Of a stretch of 11,095 nucleotides of DNA, positions 1 to 6,043 are shown piece after piece (within the stretch, counting starts at the first letter, position 1; each line of letters begins with the position of its first letter). The stretch covers positions 1 through 11,095 of the forward strand of contig CAMLED010000023.1 of assembly GCA_946479115.1 (NCBI GenBank). The letters run 5' to 3'. This DNA is from an uncultured Candidatus Saccharibacteria bacterium. Lineage in GTDB: Bacteria > Patescibacteria > Saccharimonadia > Saccharimonadales > UBA6022. A program made the position numbers and the translations under genes. The notes below the pieces were generated by a model. The model was not told where the DNA came from. It made no database searches and saw only the letters and a program-made list of their open reading frames with translations.

Positions 1-18
1 TACCAAGATCCGAACATT

Positions 19-912
19 CTAGTTCGATTGGTCAAGTAGTTTTTCAAGTCGTTGGAACTCGTCATCGCTCTTAAAGCGAATGATGATCTGACCAGCGCCT
101 TTTGCGTTAGTCTTAACGCTCACATCAGTTGCAAGACGCTTCACAAGACGTGCTGTCGTTTCTTTGTATGGCTGATCATCAATTTTAGGACGAGCGGTTG
201 TGTCGGCTGTTTTTGGAGCCTTCTTAAGTTGCACGATAAATTGTTCGATTTTACGGGCGCTCCACTCCTCCTTGAGGATTTGCGGTAATACTTCTTCAAT
301 AATTGCCGGGTCAAGATTAACAAGCGGTCGAGCTTGGCCTTCGCGCATACGACCATCGAGCAGTGCTTCACGAACAGACTCAGGTAGACGGAGCAATCGC
401 AGTGTGTTGCTAACAGCACTCACCGATTTACCACCAACACGCTGACCAATCTGGTCGAGTGTCAGGTTGAATTGATCGCGTAGCTTCAAATAGGCAGTCG
501 CGGTTTCCAGAACGTTAAGGTCGCGGCGTTGCAGGTTTTCGATCAATGAGAGCTCGAGTTTATGCTGATTACTCAATGTACGCACCAATGCAGGCATTTT
601 ATCAAGCCCGGCCATCTGGGCAGCACGATAACGACGTTCACCAGCTACAATTTGATATCCGCCAGCTTTTGGCGTTACGACAATTGGCTGCAAGATGCCG
701 TGCTCTTTAATCGAAGCAGCTAGCTCATCAAGCGCACCTTCATCAAAGTGACGGCGTGGCTGATCTGGATCGGCAGTAATCTCAGAGACTTTAATATGAC
801 GCAGATCACTTACCTGGTCATCTTGAGCCGCCGTTGGGTCGAATGATTCGTCCAACAATTCAGTTGGAATTAATGAATCGAAGCCTCGTCCTAAACCTTT
901 TTTAACCGACAC
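19..912 (-). CDS. parB: ParB-family chromosome partitioning protein (CTP-dependent DNA clamp)
   Basis: ParB binds parS sites near the origin, loads as a CTP-dependent sliding clamp and stimulates the ParA ATPase to segregate the chromosome. The protein is 297 residues, a usual length. The N-terminal KKGLGRGFDSLIP (4-16) is the ParA-contact motif. The CTP-binding region follows, with QPRRHFD (51-57), GERRYRA (91-97) and ENLQRRDLN (125-133). The helix-turn-helix lies at about 150-178 (LTLDQIGQRVGGKSVSAVSN then LRLLRLP). The C-terminal part (about 245-297) fits the dimerisation domain. The start is GTG, supported by a textbook Shine-Dalgarno AAGGAGGT at 928-921, eight bases upstream. It overlaps the end of parA by 11 bases, implying translational coupling. 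The stop is TAG. The family call is secure. One small oddity is Arg in ENLQR-R-DLN, where an acidic or neutral residue is common. No parS site was found in the window. Confidence 0.97.
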   Translation of the reverse strand: MSVKKGLGRGFDSLIPTELLDESFDPTAAQDDQVSDLRHIKVSEITADPDQPRRHFDEGALDELAASIKEHGILQPIVVTPKAGGYQIVAGERRYRAAQMAGLDKMPALVRTLSNQHKLELSLIENLQRRDLNVLETATAYLKLRDQFNLTLDQIGQRVGGKSVSAVSNTLRLLRLPESVREALLDGRMREGQARPLVNLDPAIIEEVLPQILKEEWSARKIEQFIVQLKKAPKTADTTARPKIDDQPYKETTARLVKRLATDVSVKTNAKGAGQIIIRFKSDDEFQRLEKLLDQSN

Positions 913-1663
913 GCTCGATTACCTCCTTGGTGACCGCCTTGTAGGCACGCGCACCCTTAGAAAACTTATCATACACTCCAACAGGTAGCCCATGACTTGG
1001 CGCTTCAGCGAGGCGAATATTACGTGGAATCACTGTCTTAAACACCTTACCTGGGAAGTGCTTTTTAATTTCTTCGTGCACCTGACCACTTAGCGTCGTG
1101 CGGCCATCAACCATCGTTGGCAATACACCAATCAGATCGAGAGTTGGGTTCATGCTCTTACGAATAAGTTTCATAGTCTCAAGTAGCTGCCCGAGGCCTT
1201 CTAACGCGTAGAATTCGGCCTGAACCGGCAGTAGTACGTAACGCGCGGCAATTAGCCCATTAACGGTTAGTAGGCTGAGGCTTGGCGGACTATCGATAAT
1301 CACAAAGTCATAATTAGGCGTAGTATCGATCGCATTCTTGAGGCGCGTAAAACGACGATTGGCCTGAGCAAGCTCGACTTCTGTATTGGCGAGATGTGAT
1401 GTCGCCGGGGCGATAAATAAGTTTTTATGATCAGTTGGCAAGATAACATCAACTAACTGCTTGGTTTCCAAAATAACATCGGTCATCGTGCCTTCAAGTA
1501 ATTGTTTATCGATTCCTAGACCACTCGATGCGTTGCCCTGTGGATCAAAATCAACAAGCAAAGTTTTCTTGCCCATCTTTGCCAGATAATAGGCAATATT
1601 AACCGCACTCGTCGTCTTGCCTACACCACCTTTTTGATTTGTTACCGATATGACAGTCGTCAC
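902..1663 (-). CDS. parA: ParA/Soj-family chromosome partitioning ATPase
   Basis: ParA is a deviant-Walker ATPase that dimerises with ATP on the nucleoid and is released by ParB, driving origin segregation. The 253-residue protein has the deviant Walker A KGGVGKTT (11-18), the A' motif VDFDPQGN (37-44) and Walker B VIIDSPPSL (121-129). The C-terminal stretch around IPRNIRLAEAPSHGLP is typical of chromosomal Soj proteins. There is no N-terminal DNA-binding extension, which separates it from plasmid type Ia ParA. The start is GTG at 1663-1661; the nearest purine-rich element, AGAGGGAAG, is about 10 or more bases upstream, so the ribosome site is mediocre. An extended -10 promoter lies just upstream (1693-1698). 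It is the first gene of a two-gene parA-parB unit and ends 11 bases inside parB. The stop is TAA. Confidence 0.97.
   Translation of the reverse strand: MTTVISVTNQKGGVGKTTSAVNIAYYLAKMGKKTLLVDFDPQGNASSGLGIDKQLLEGTMTDVILETKQLVDVILPTDHKNLFIAPATSHLANTEVELAQANRRFTRLKNAIDTTPNYDFVIIDSPPSLSLLTVNGLIAARYVLLPVQAEFYALEGLGQLLETMKLIRKSMNPTLDLIGVLPTMVDGRTTLSGQVHEEIKKHFPGKVFKTVIPRNIRLAEAPSHGLPVGVYDKFSKGARAYKAVTKEVIERVG
921..928 (-). promoter_or_regulatory. Strong Shine-Dalgarno site of parB
   Basis: The minus strand reads AAGGAGGT eight bases before the GTG start of parB, inside the 3' end of parA. It fixes the GTG as the start and shows that parB is translated in a coupled way from the parA message. Confidence 0.9.
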
Positions 1664-1692
1664 AGTGTTTATCTTCCCTCTTCTTTCACTCT

Positions 1693-1698
1693 ATTGTA
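1693..1698 (-). promoter_or_regulatory. Extended -10 promoter of parA
   Basis: The minus strand reads TGcTACAAT, an extended -10 (TGn plus a hexamer matching TATAAT at five of six positions). There is no good -35; the hexamer at that distance falls inside the terminator of the preceding gene. Predicted transcription starts near 1686, giving a leader of about 22 bases to the GTG. Confidence 0.55.
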
Positions 1699-1713
1699 GC
1701 ACGAGCGGAATTA

Positions 1714-1743
1714 AAAATCCCCGCTTTTTTAAGCAGGGATTTT
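1714..1743 (-). terminator. Intrinsic terminator of the RCC1-propeller gene
   Basis: A 13-bp stem (1731-1743 with 1714-1726) encloses a 4-base loop. Its single imperfect pair is a G-U wobble only when transcribed on the minus strand. The transcript ends in ATTTTTAATT. It sits 24 bases past the TAG of the RCC1 gene and just before the parA promoter. Confidence 0.85.
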
Positions 1744-1766
1744 ATATGTCATGTACAGATCACTGC

Positions 1767-4421
1767 CTATGCTTTGCGGCGACGCGCTACACTTATTAGC
1801 AGCACTAAGATCATTACAACAATAGCTACACTAATAATAACCCAAAGAGAGAGACTATTTTTTTGTTCACTCTGACCTACTGATTCTGGCGCAGTATCAG
1901 TCTGATCAGATGCCGCTGCCGCCACTTGAACAGGGTACGGGCCAAGATACGTTGTCTGATTGTCAGGACTCGTCATCGCGATATTTACCGTGTGCTTGCC
2001 AGCAGGAAGCTTATCGCTCAGTTGACACTCCCAATTACCTGCACCGTCCGCTTTGGTGGTACATGTCACAGGATCGGAGTGGACCGTTACAACAACAGTA
2101 CTATATGGTGCAGTCTTACCACGAAAAACAGGTAGTGAAGTAATTACAGGTACGCCATCTATCCCCTTCTGATCAACAGACACAATCGGCACTATTGGCG
2201 CTTCATCAACAGGTGTCTGGCTCTGAGCTACAATCACTGCAGCAATGAGCGGAGACCTAATGATAGTAGCAAGTGATGGCGGTGTAGGTGTTGCAGCAGG
2301 AGCCGGCGGTGTTATTGGCGGTGGCGTCCCACTACCTTCATCACCAGGATTGTTATCTACTGGTGTGTTAAAACTGTATACATTAGACCCATTCACAGAT
2401 ACCGTTCCAGGCTCTGTAGTATCAAACGCATCAGGTAGCCAGATCTTGATTTGAGACGAACTCATTAGCTGCTGATCAACGTTAAAGCTATAGACGAAAT
2501 AGCATGGCTGCTCAGTTGTATACACCGTCCCTGGCGTAGACTGCAGCACGGTCAATAAGAGACCACCAGCACACGGTAAAATTGATTGGTCATTAAGATT
2601 TACAGTAAATACACCAAAGATCGCATCATTAACCTCACTTCCGTCACCCTTGTAATAACTTGATCCGTTAACATTCATGATAGTCTTGTCTTGATCTTGG
2701 ACGAATTCAACACCACTAACAATCTTTGGAGGTGGCACGTTGTACGTGAACGCTTGAGAAAGCGTATCAGTAGGAGTGCCTGGATTTGTAACAGACACAT
2801 CGACAGCCGTCGTGGTTGTTAATCCAGCAGGTGCAGTAACGGTAACCGTCAGCATCGTATTAGTCACCTCCACCACTGGAACTACTTGATCGCCATATTT
2901 TACGACCGTATCATCTGTAAAACCTTCACCGATAACGTAGCTCTCCACTGTTGCACCAGGCGCATACTCCATCTGGTCACTTGAAACGCTAGTAACTGCT
3001 AGTCTTTTTCCAACAGCTACCGGAACATTACTAGTGGCAATAGAGTCATTACCTAGTCGCCCAAAATTATATCCCCAACAATAAATATCACCGCTAGCAA
3101 GCGCACAGGTAAAGTTCTCGGCCGTCGCGATCTTTGTGACCGTCTTATTTGCAAGAACACCAGAAACATCAACTGCGACAGGTGTACTGACACTTTCGAC
3201 ATCGCTACCATTGCCAAGACGTCCTAATTGGTTTGATCCCCAAGCATATGCACGGCCATCTGCTATAGCATAGGCAGTATTAGGTGGTGCCACAATACTC
3301 GTCACAGTCTTGCCCTGAAGAACACCAGAAGTATCGACTGCAACAGGCAGATTACCACTTGGTGCATTGCCATTACCGAGATCATCATGCTGATCAGGAC
3401 CCCAACAGTATTCAGCCCCATTGGCAATTGCACAGGTAAATTCACCCTTTGCAGACAGCTGAGTGACGTTCTTGTTTAGCAATAGTCCGGTTACCCTGGT
3501 TGGTACATTTATGACCGAGGTTGTTGTCCCGTTGCCCAGCTGGCCAAGACTATTAGCCCCCCAGCAGTATGCGTTGCCGTCACTCGATAAAACACAGCTG
3601 CGACTTGCCCCGATTGCAAGTTTTGTAATCTGTTTACCAGCAAGTTCATCAGACGTATCGACGGCTACCGGAGCGTTTACGATAGTACCATTCGTACCAT
3701 TACCCACTTCTCCTGTGAAATTACTTCCCCAGCAATAGGCGGCTCCACCTGCAAGTGCACAGGCGTGCGAAGTGCCGGTGAAAATTTGTGTCACATTTGT
3801 TTTGTCTGCGAGGGCTCCCACTACCTGCGTTGGAACAGTACTACTACTTTCAATATTGCCAAGACGCCTCGACGAATCTTCGCCCCAACAGTAGGCGCTC
3901 CCATCAGCAACTGCACACACATATTGCGCATTCTGTCCTATCGAGATCTGTGTTACATTTTTTCCATCAAGCAAACCAGCCACCTTAACAGGAGTACTGC
4001 TATTCACAGTCGAACCGTTACCGAGCGCACCGGCTTGATTACTGCCCCAACAATAGGCGCTACCATCGACAAGCGCACATATCGTCGCAACACCTAGAGC
4101 GAGGTCTGTTGGAGTCTTACCTTCTGGCAAACCACTAACCTTAACCGGACTAGATCGGTCCGTAGTGGTCCCGTCGCCAAGCTGACCTGCAGCATTATCT
4201 CCCCAGCAATATACATCTCCGCCAGCAATAGCACAGCTAAAATCATTACCACTCTTGATATCAGTCACACTGCCAGCCTGCCACGGTGGAGTAAATACCG
4301 CAGCATTTACAGACGGTGTAAGAATCTGAACAGTTTGCAGTACACCCAGAGTAAGTACTGCAGTTATTAATAATCCCCGCTTAAGACGGGTTATCATTAC
4401 TCTTGCCTGTCGTATCTTCAC
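1767..4421 (-). CDS. Secreted membrane-anchored RCC1 beta-propeller protein with IPT-like and Ig-like domains
   Basis: This 884-residue surface protein was not recognised as a named gene. A basic n-region and hydrophobic segment (about 12-40, ending VNA-A) form a signal peptide. Eight RCC1-type repeats of about 52-55 residues follow (about 50-470), each with a Tyr-Cys-Trp-Gly core and an LGNG-like turn. Seven carry a Cys pair (63/72, 115/124, 169/178, 221/230, 276/286, 330/339, 439/448); in the remaining blade (384/393) both Cys are replaced. Next come an IPT/TIG-like domain (about 473-562), a domain with C617 and C640, a Pro-rich linker (about 699-716), an Ig-like domain with C787 and C799 (about 757-834), and a C-terminal membrane helix (858-878) before ARRRKA. 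The GTG start is used here; the ATG at 4397 (residue 9) is equally possible, as neither has a strong ribosome site. RCC1 propellers bind proteins or other macromolecules; the ligand is unknown. The stop is TAG. Confidence 0.9.
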   Translation of the reverse strand: MKIRQARVMITRLKRGLLITAVLTLGVLQTVQILTPSVNAAVFTPPWQAGSVTDIKSGNDFSCAIAGGDVYCWGDNAAGQLGDGTTTDRSSPVKVSGLPEGKTPTDLALGVATICALVDGSAYCWGSNQAGALGNGSTVNSSTPVKVAGLLDGKNVTQISIGQNAQYVCAVADGSAYCWGEDSSRRLGNIESSSTVPTQVVGALADKTNVTQIFTGTSHACALAGGAAYCWGSNFTGEVGNGTNGTIVNAPVAVDTSDELAGKQITKLAIGASRSCVLSSDGNAYCWGANSLGQLGNGTTTSVINVPTRVTGLLLNKNVTQLSAKGEFTCAIANGAEYCWGPDQHDDLGNGNAPSGNLPVAVDTSGVLQGKTVTSIVAPPNTAYAIADGRAYAWGSNQLGRLGNGSDVESVSTPVAVDVSGVLANKTVTKIATAENFTCALASGDIYCWGYNFGRLGNDSIATSNVPVAVGKRLAVTSVSSDQMEYAPGATVESYVIGEGFTDDTVVKYGDQVVPVVEVTNTMLTVTVTAPAGLTTTTAVDVSVTNPGTPTDTLSQAFTYNVPPPKIVSGVEFVQDQDKTIMNVNGSSYYKGDGSEVNDAIFGVFTVNLNDQSILPCAGGLLLTVLQSTPGTVYTTEQPCYFVYSFNVDQQLMSSSQIKIWLPDAFDTTEPGTVSVNGSNVYSFNTPVDNNPGDEGSGTPPPITPPAPAATPTPPSLATIIRSPLIAAVIVAQSQTPVDEAPIVPIVSVDQKGIDGVPVITSLPVFRGKTAPYSTVVVTVHSDPVTCTTKADGAGNWECQLSDKLPAGKHTVNIAMTSPDNQTTYLGPYPVQVAAAASDQTDTAPESVGQSEQKNSLSLWVIISVAIVVMILVLLISVARRRKA

Positions 4422-4442
4422 CCGCCTACACCCTGTCTACCG

Positions 4443-4489
4443 TACTGGTCACTGCTTAATATATTGTCTTAATAATACCATGACCAGTA
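4443..4489 (-). promoter_or_regulatory. Promoter of the RCC1 gene within a 9-bp inverted repeat
   Basis: The minus strand has TGGTCA (4486-4481), a 17-base spacer and TATATT (4463-4458): a -35 matching four of six and a -10 matching five of six. Perfect 9-bp inverted arms TACTGGTCA (4443-4451) and TGACCAGTA (4481-4489) bracket it; one arm overlaps the -35 and the other lies at about +1. The promoter is moderately supported; an operator role for the arms is inference. Confidence 0.55.
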
Positions 4490-4514
4490 TCGCCCGGCCT
4501 AGGGTAAAGCCATT

Positions 4515-4544
4515 AAAAAACCTCGCTGGATGGCGAGGTTTTTT
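4515..4544 (-). terminator. rplU: Intrinsic terminator of rplU (symmetrical)
   Basis: A perfect 12-bp stem (4515-4526 with 4533-4544) has a 6-base loop, with A6 on one side and T6 on the other. It starts six bases past the rplU stop. It could work in both directions, but no plus-strand gene needs it. Confidence 0.9.
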
Positions 4545-4549
4545 GTGGA

Positions 4550-4858
4550 TTACTTGATTGAAGTGATTTCAATCTTACTGTATTTCTGGCGGTGGCCAGT
4601 TTCAGTGTGAACACGTTTTTTCGCTTTGTAGCGGATAACGCGGACTTTGTCGCCCTTTACGAGGTCTTCGACAACCTTGGCAACTACTTTGACACCCTTT
4701 ACAGTTGGCGTGCCGACGGTTGTTTTATCACCATCAATTACCAACAGTGCATCAAGCGTGAGCTCTTTTGTGCCTTCCTGGAGGAGGTCCACCAGTAGGG
4801 TCTCTTTTTCGGCAACAACGAATTGTTTGCCACCGATCTTAACGACTGCTTTTGTCAT
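4550..4858 (-). CDS. rplU: 50S ribosomal protein L21
   Basis: L21 binds 23S rRNA in the large ribosomal subunit. The 102-residue product starts MTKAVVKIGGKQF, matching the hallmark (Y)AVIKTGGKQ start of the family, and has the expected basic C-terminal half, including KAKKRVHTETGHRQKYSKIEI, where L21 has its RRKGHRQ-like rRNA contact. The ATG at 4858-4856 is chosen because AAAAGGA lies seven bases upstream and the protein then begins at the conserved position; the upstream TTG at 4882 in the same frame would add eight non-conserved residues. It has its own promoter and terminator and is not followed by rpmA (L27), its usual partner. The stop is TAA. Confidence 0.97.
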   Translation of the reverse strand: MTKAVVKIGGKQFVVAEKETLLVDLLQEGTKELTLDALLVIDGDKTTVGTPTVKGVKVVAKVVEDLVKGDKVRVIRYKAKKRVHTETGHRQKYSKIEITSIK

Positions 4859-4892
4859 ATGATTCCTTTTGTTATTAATCAATCAGTTGTCA

Positions 4893-4921
4893 ATTGTAAC
4901 AGATACAGACCGTTTCGACAA
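4893..4921 (-). promoter_or_regulatory. rplU: Promoter of rplU
   Basis: The minus strand has TTGTCG (4921-4916), exactly 17 bases, then TACAAT (4898-4893), preceded by TG to give an extended -10 (TGtTACAAT). Predicted transcription begins near 4886. The leader of about 28 bases is too short for a structured autoregulatory leader. Confidence 0.75.
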
Positions 4922-4939
4922 GGGGCTAGATATGAAATT

Positions 4940-4981
4940 GAGCCTACCTAGGAGAGAGTGGACTCTCTCCTAGGTAGGCTC
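4940..4981 (-). repeat. Perfect 20-bp inverted repeat, possible terminator of the upstream orphan gene
   Basis: Arms at 4940-4959 and 4962-4981 are perfectly complementary over 20 bp, with only GG between them. The core contains CCTAGG. The element begins 15 bases beyond the stop of the gene at 4997-5386 and ends 18 bases before the rplU -35. On the minus strand it is followed by AATTTCATAT, a poor U-tract, so termination is plausible but not classical. No second copy was seen in the window. Confidence 0.8.
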
Positions 4982-4996
4982 GACTGTGAAATGAAG

Positions 4997-5386
4997 CTAA
5001 TCGTCGTCAGAAATCTGCCAGTCACCAATAATTGCAATTATATCAGCGGCACCAGACTTGTCGTGCGGTGAAGCATCAGTGGACGTAATGATCTCCTTAG
5101 CACAGGAAAGCACCTCATCTAGGTCGATTGAATTTGCTGCAGCAAATCCTCTCATTCTCGAATTCTTAAACTTCCACTTATCCAGAGCATCAAGCACCTG
5201 TCGTCGCTTATCGTCATCCTGCTGTGTCATAGTTATTAGTCCCCTTCGTACGTTCGTAGTGTGCCTATCAGCGCATGGCGCTTCAGCCCACAACTCAAAT
5301 GCGTCCAGATCGCCTAGCCAGCGCCTAAATGCCTCACTCTCCAGAGCTCTCCTAAGCGCATCGTTACCATCAAATCCTTCTGACAT
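4997..5386 (-). CDS. Unrecognised small soluble protein, 129 residues
   Basis: No family was recognised. The product is acidic at its C-terminus (ending ISDDD) and probably mostly helical: DALRRALESEAFRRWLGDLDAFELW near the start and QVLDALDKWKFKN and DEVLSCAKEIIT in the middle. There is no signal peptide or membrane segment, so it is likely cytoplasmic. The ATG at 5386-5384 is chosen because GGGG lies six bases upstream; a TTG four codons earlier is less likely. A second in-frame ATG at 5230, with AAGGGGA nine bases upstream (5246-5240), could start a 77-residue form MTQQDDDKRRQ. A 171-aa frame on the opposite strand overlaps it but is Ser-rich with no ribosome site. Downstream is a perfect inverted repeat. 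The stop is TAG. Confidence 0.7.
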   Translation of the reverse strand: MSEGFDGNDALRRALESEAFRRWLGDLDAFELWAEAPCADRHTTNVRRGLITMTQQDDDKRRQVLDALDKWKFKNSRMRGFAAANSIDLDEVLSCAKEIITSTDASPHDKSGAADIIAIIGDWQISDDD

Positions 5387-5398
5387 TCCGTACCCCAA

Positions 5399-5527
5399 TC
5401 GGTCAGATGTTTACGTGTACTACTCCACCTCATCTCACAGCCTTAAGTTACGAGCGACTTTTTATAATCACCTAATTCGATTTAACGCCCATCCCAAGAT
5501 AAATGCAAACATAGCCAACATAAGTAA
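5399..5527. other. Intergenic stretch between the two orphan genes
   Basis: This is the gene-free spacer upstream of the gene at 4997-5386. On the minus strand it contains TTATAAAAAG (around 5460-5469), a possible -10 for that gene about 75 bases before its start, but I could not find a convincing -35. I see no RNA gene or repeat in it. Confidence 0.4.
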
Positions 5528-5556
5528 AGAGCCCGCCCCGAAGGAGCAGACGCTCT
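5528..5556 (-). terminator. Candidate terminator with UUCG loop after orphan gene 5570-5944
   Basis: The minus strand reads AGAGC, then a GC-rich part with CUCC-UUCG-GGG, then GCTCT and TTTACTT. The outer 5-bp and inner stem are paired with an imperfect middle. It is placed 13 bases past the TAG. The U-tract is short, so confidence is moderate. Confidence 0.5.
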
Positions 5557-5569
5557 ACTTCAAGACAGG

Positions 5570-5944
5570 CTAATCGGTTAGGTTGAAGGTCTCGCGAGTG
5601 ATTGAACCCTGCACATGGTCAGTCTCAATTTTCTCGGAAAGATTCGGTTCTGGATTCATGAATGCTCTGGCCCTATCGAGCCCAGTAATGAGCTCTAGAA
5701 CCAGCTGGACTTTCTGAACCCGTATCGGCTTCTCCTGTTCATCATCTGATGCATCACCTCGACTGATAGCATCAGCATGCTCTGCAAGCACCTTGTCAGC
5801 GTAGCAGACTATTGATGACAGGTAGTTGCCAGAGAGCATATCCTTCTTGGCAAGTGCGATCATCGCTTCATCAGGAAAAGGTTTGCCCTCTTCGTCTTTC
5901 TTCAGAATAAAAACTCTGACCTGCTGTTCATGGCTCATGACCAT
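5570..5944 (-). CDS. Unrecognised small soluble protein, 124 residues
   Basis: No family was recognised. The product begins MVMSHEQQVRVFILKKDEEG, has probable helices (DEAMIALAKKDML, LSSIVCYADKVLAEHADAIS, VQKVQLVLELITGLDRARAF) and an acidic linker DASDDEQE. There is no signal peptide or transmembrane helix, so it is likely cytoplasmic. Start choice: the ATG at 5944-5942 has GGGGT 6-7 bases upstream, the same arrangement as the neighbouring orphan gene; the longer frame reaches a GTG at 5968 without a ribosome site, and an ATG two codons inside is also possible. It lies in the same orientation as the next orphan gene, 183 bases away, and downstream of the CAP gene. The stop is TAG. It is not visibly homologous to its neighbour. 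Confidence 0.72.
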   Translation of the reverse strand: MVMSHEQQVRVFILKKDEEGKPFPDEAMIALAKKDMLSGNYLSSIVCYADKVLAEHADAISRGDASDDEQEKPIRVQKVQLVLELITGLDRARAFMNPEPNLSEKIETDHVQGSITRETFNLTD

Positions 5945-5996
5945 TCGAGACCCCACTCTCATGTACACACAAACCGATTTGGCTCATGACTATTAA

Positions 5997-6019
5997 TATC
6001 TAACCATCAATATTAGATA
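5997..6019. promoter_or_regulatory. AT-rich 7-bp inverted repeat upstream of orphan gene 5570-5944
   Basis: TATCTAA (5997-6003) and TTAGATA (6013-6019) form perfect inverted arms around a 9-base spacer, in the only intergenic space that can hold this gene's promoter. A TTGCTT on the minus strand could be a -35, but the matching -10 is poor. An operator is possible; the evidence is weak. Confidence 0.3.
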
Positions 6020-6043
6020 GAAGCAACCATAGCCGTCTTCAGG

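Noticed and set aside
2245..2454. Plus-strand Gly/Val-rich frame opposite the Pro-rich linker of the RCC1 protein
   Set aside because: It is the mirror of Pro/Ala/Thr codons (GGN opposite CCN-type codons) and has no start signals.
3765..4097. A 110-codon plus-strand frame within the RCC1 gene
   Set aside because: It is antisense to clearly conserved RCC1 repeats; the repeat structure keeps frames open. No start signal.
4859..4882. Longer rplU beginning at TTG 4882
   Set aside because: The extra eight residues are not part of L21, and a good ribosome site precedes the ATG at 4858.
5058..5573. A 171-codon open frame on the plus strand, longer than the minus-strand gene it overlaps
   Set aside because: It starts with TTG without a ribosome site, is Ser-rich in the way antisense frames often are, and runs across both an intergenic hairpin and the 3' end of the other orphan. 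The minus-strand frames have ribosome sites and balanced protein composition.
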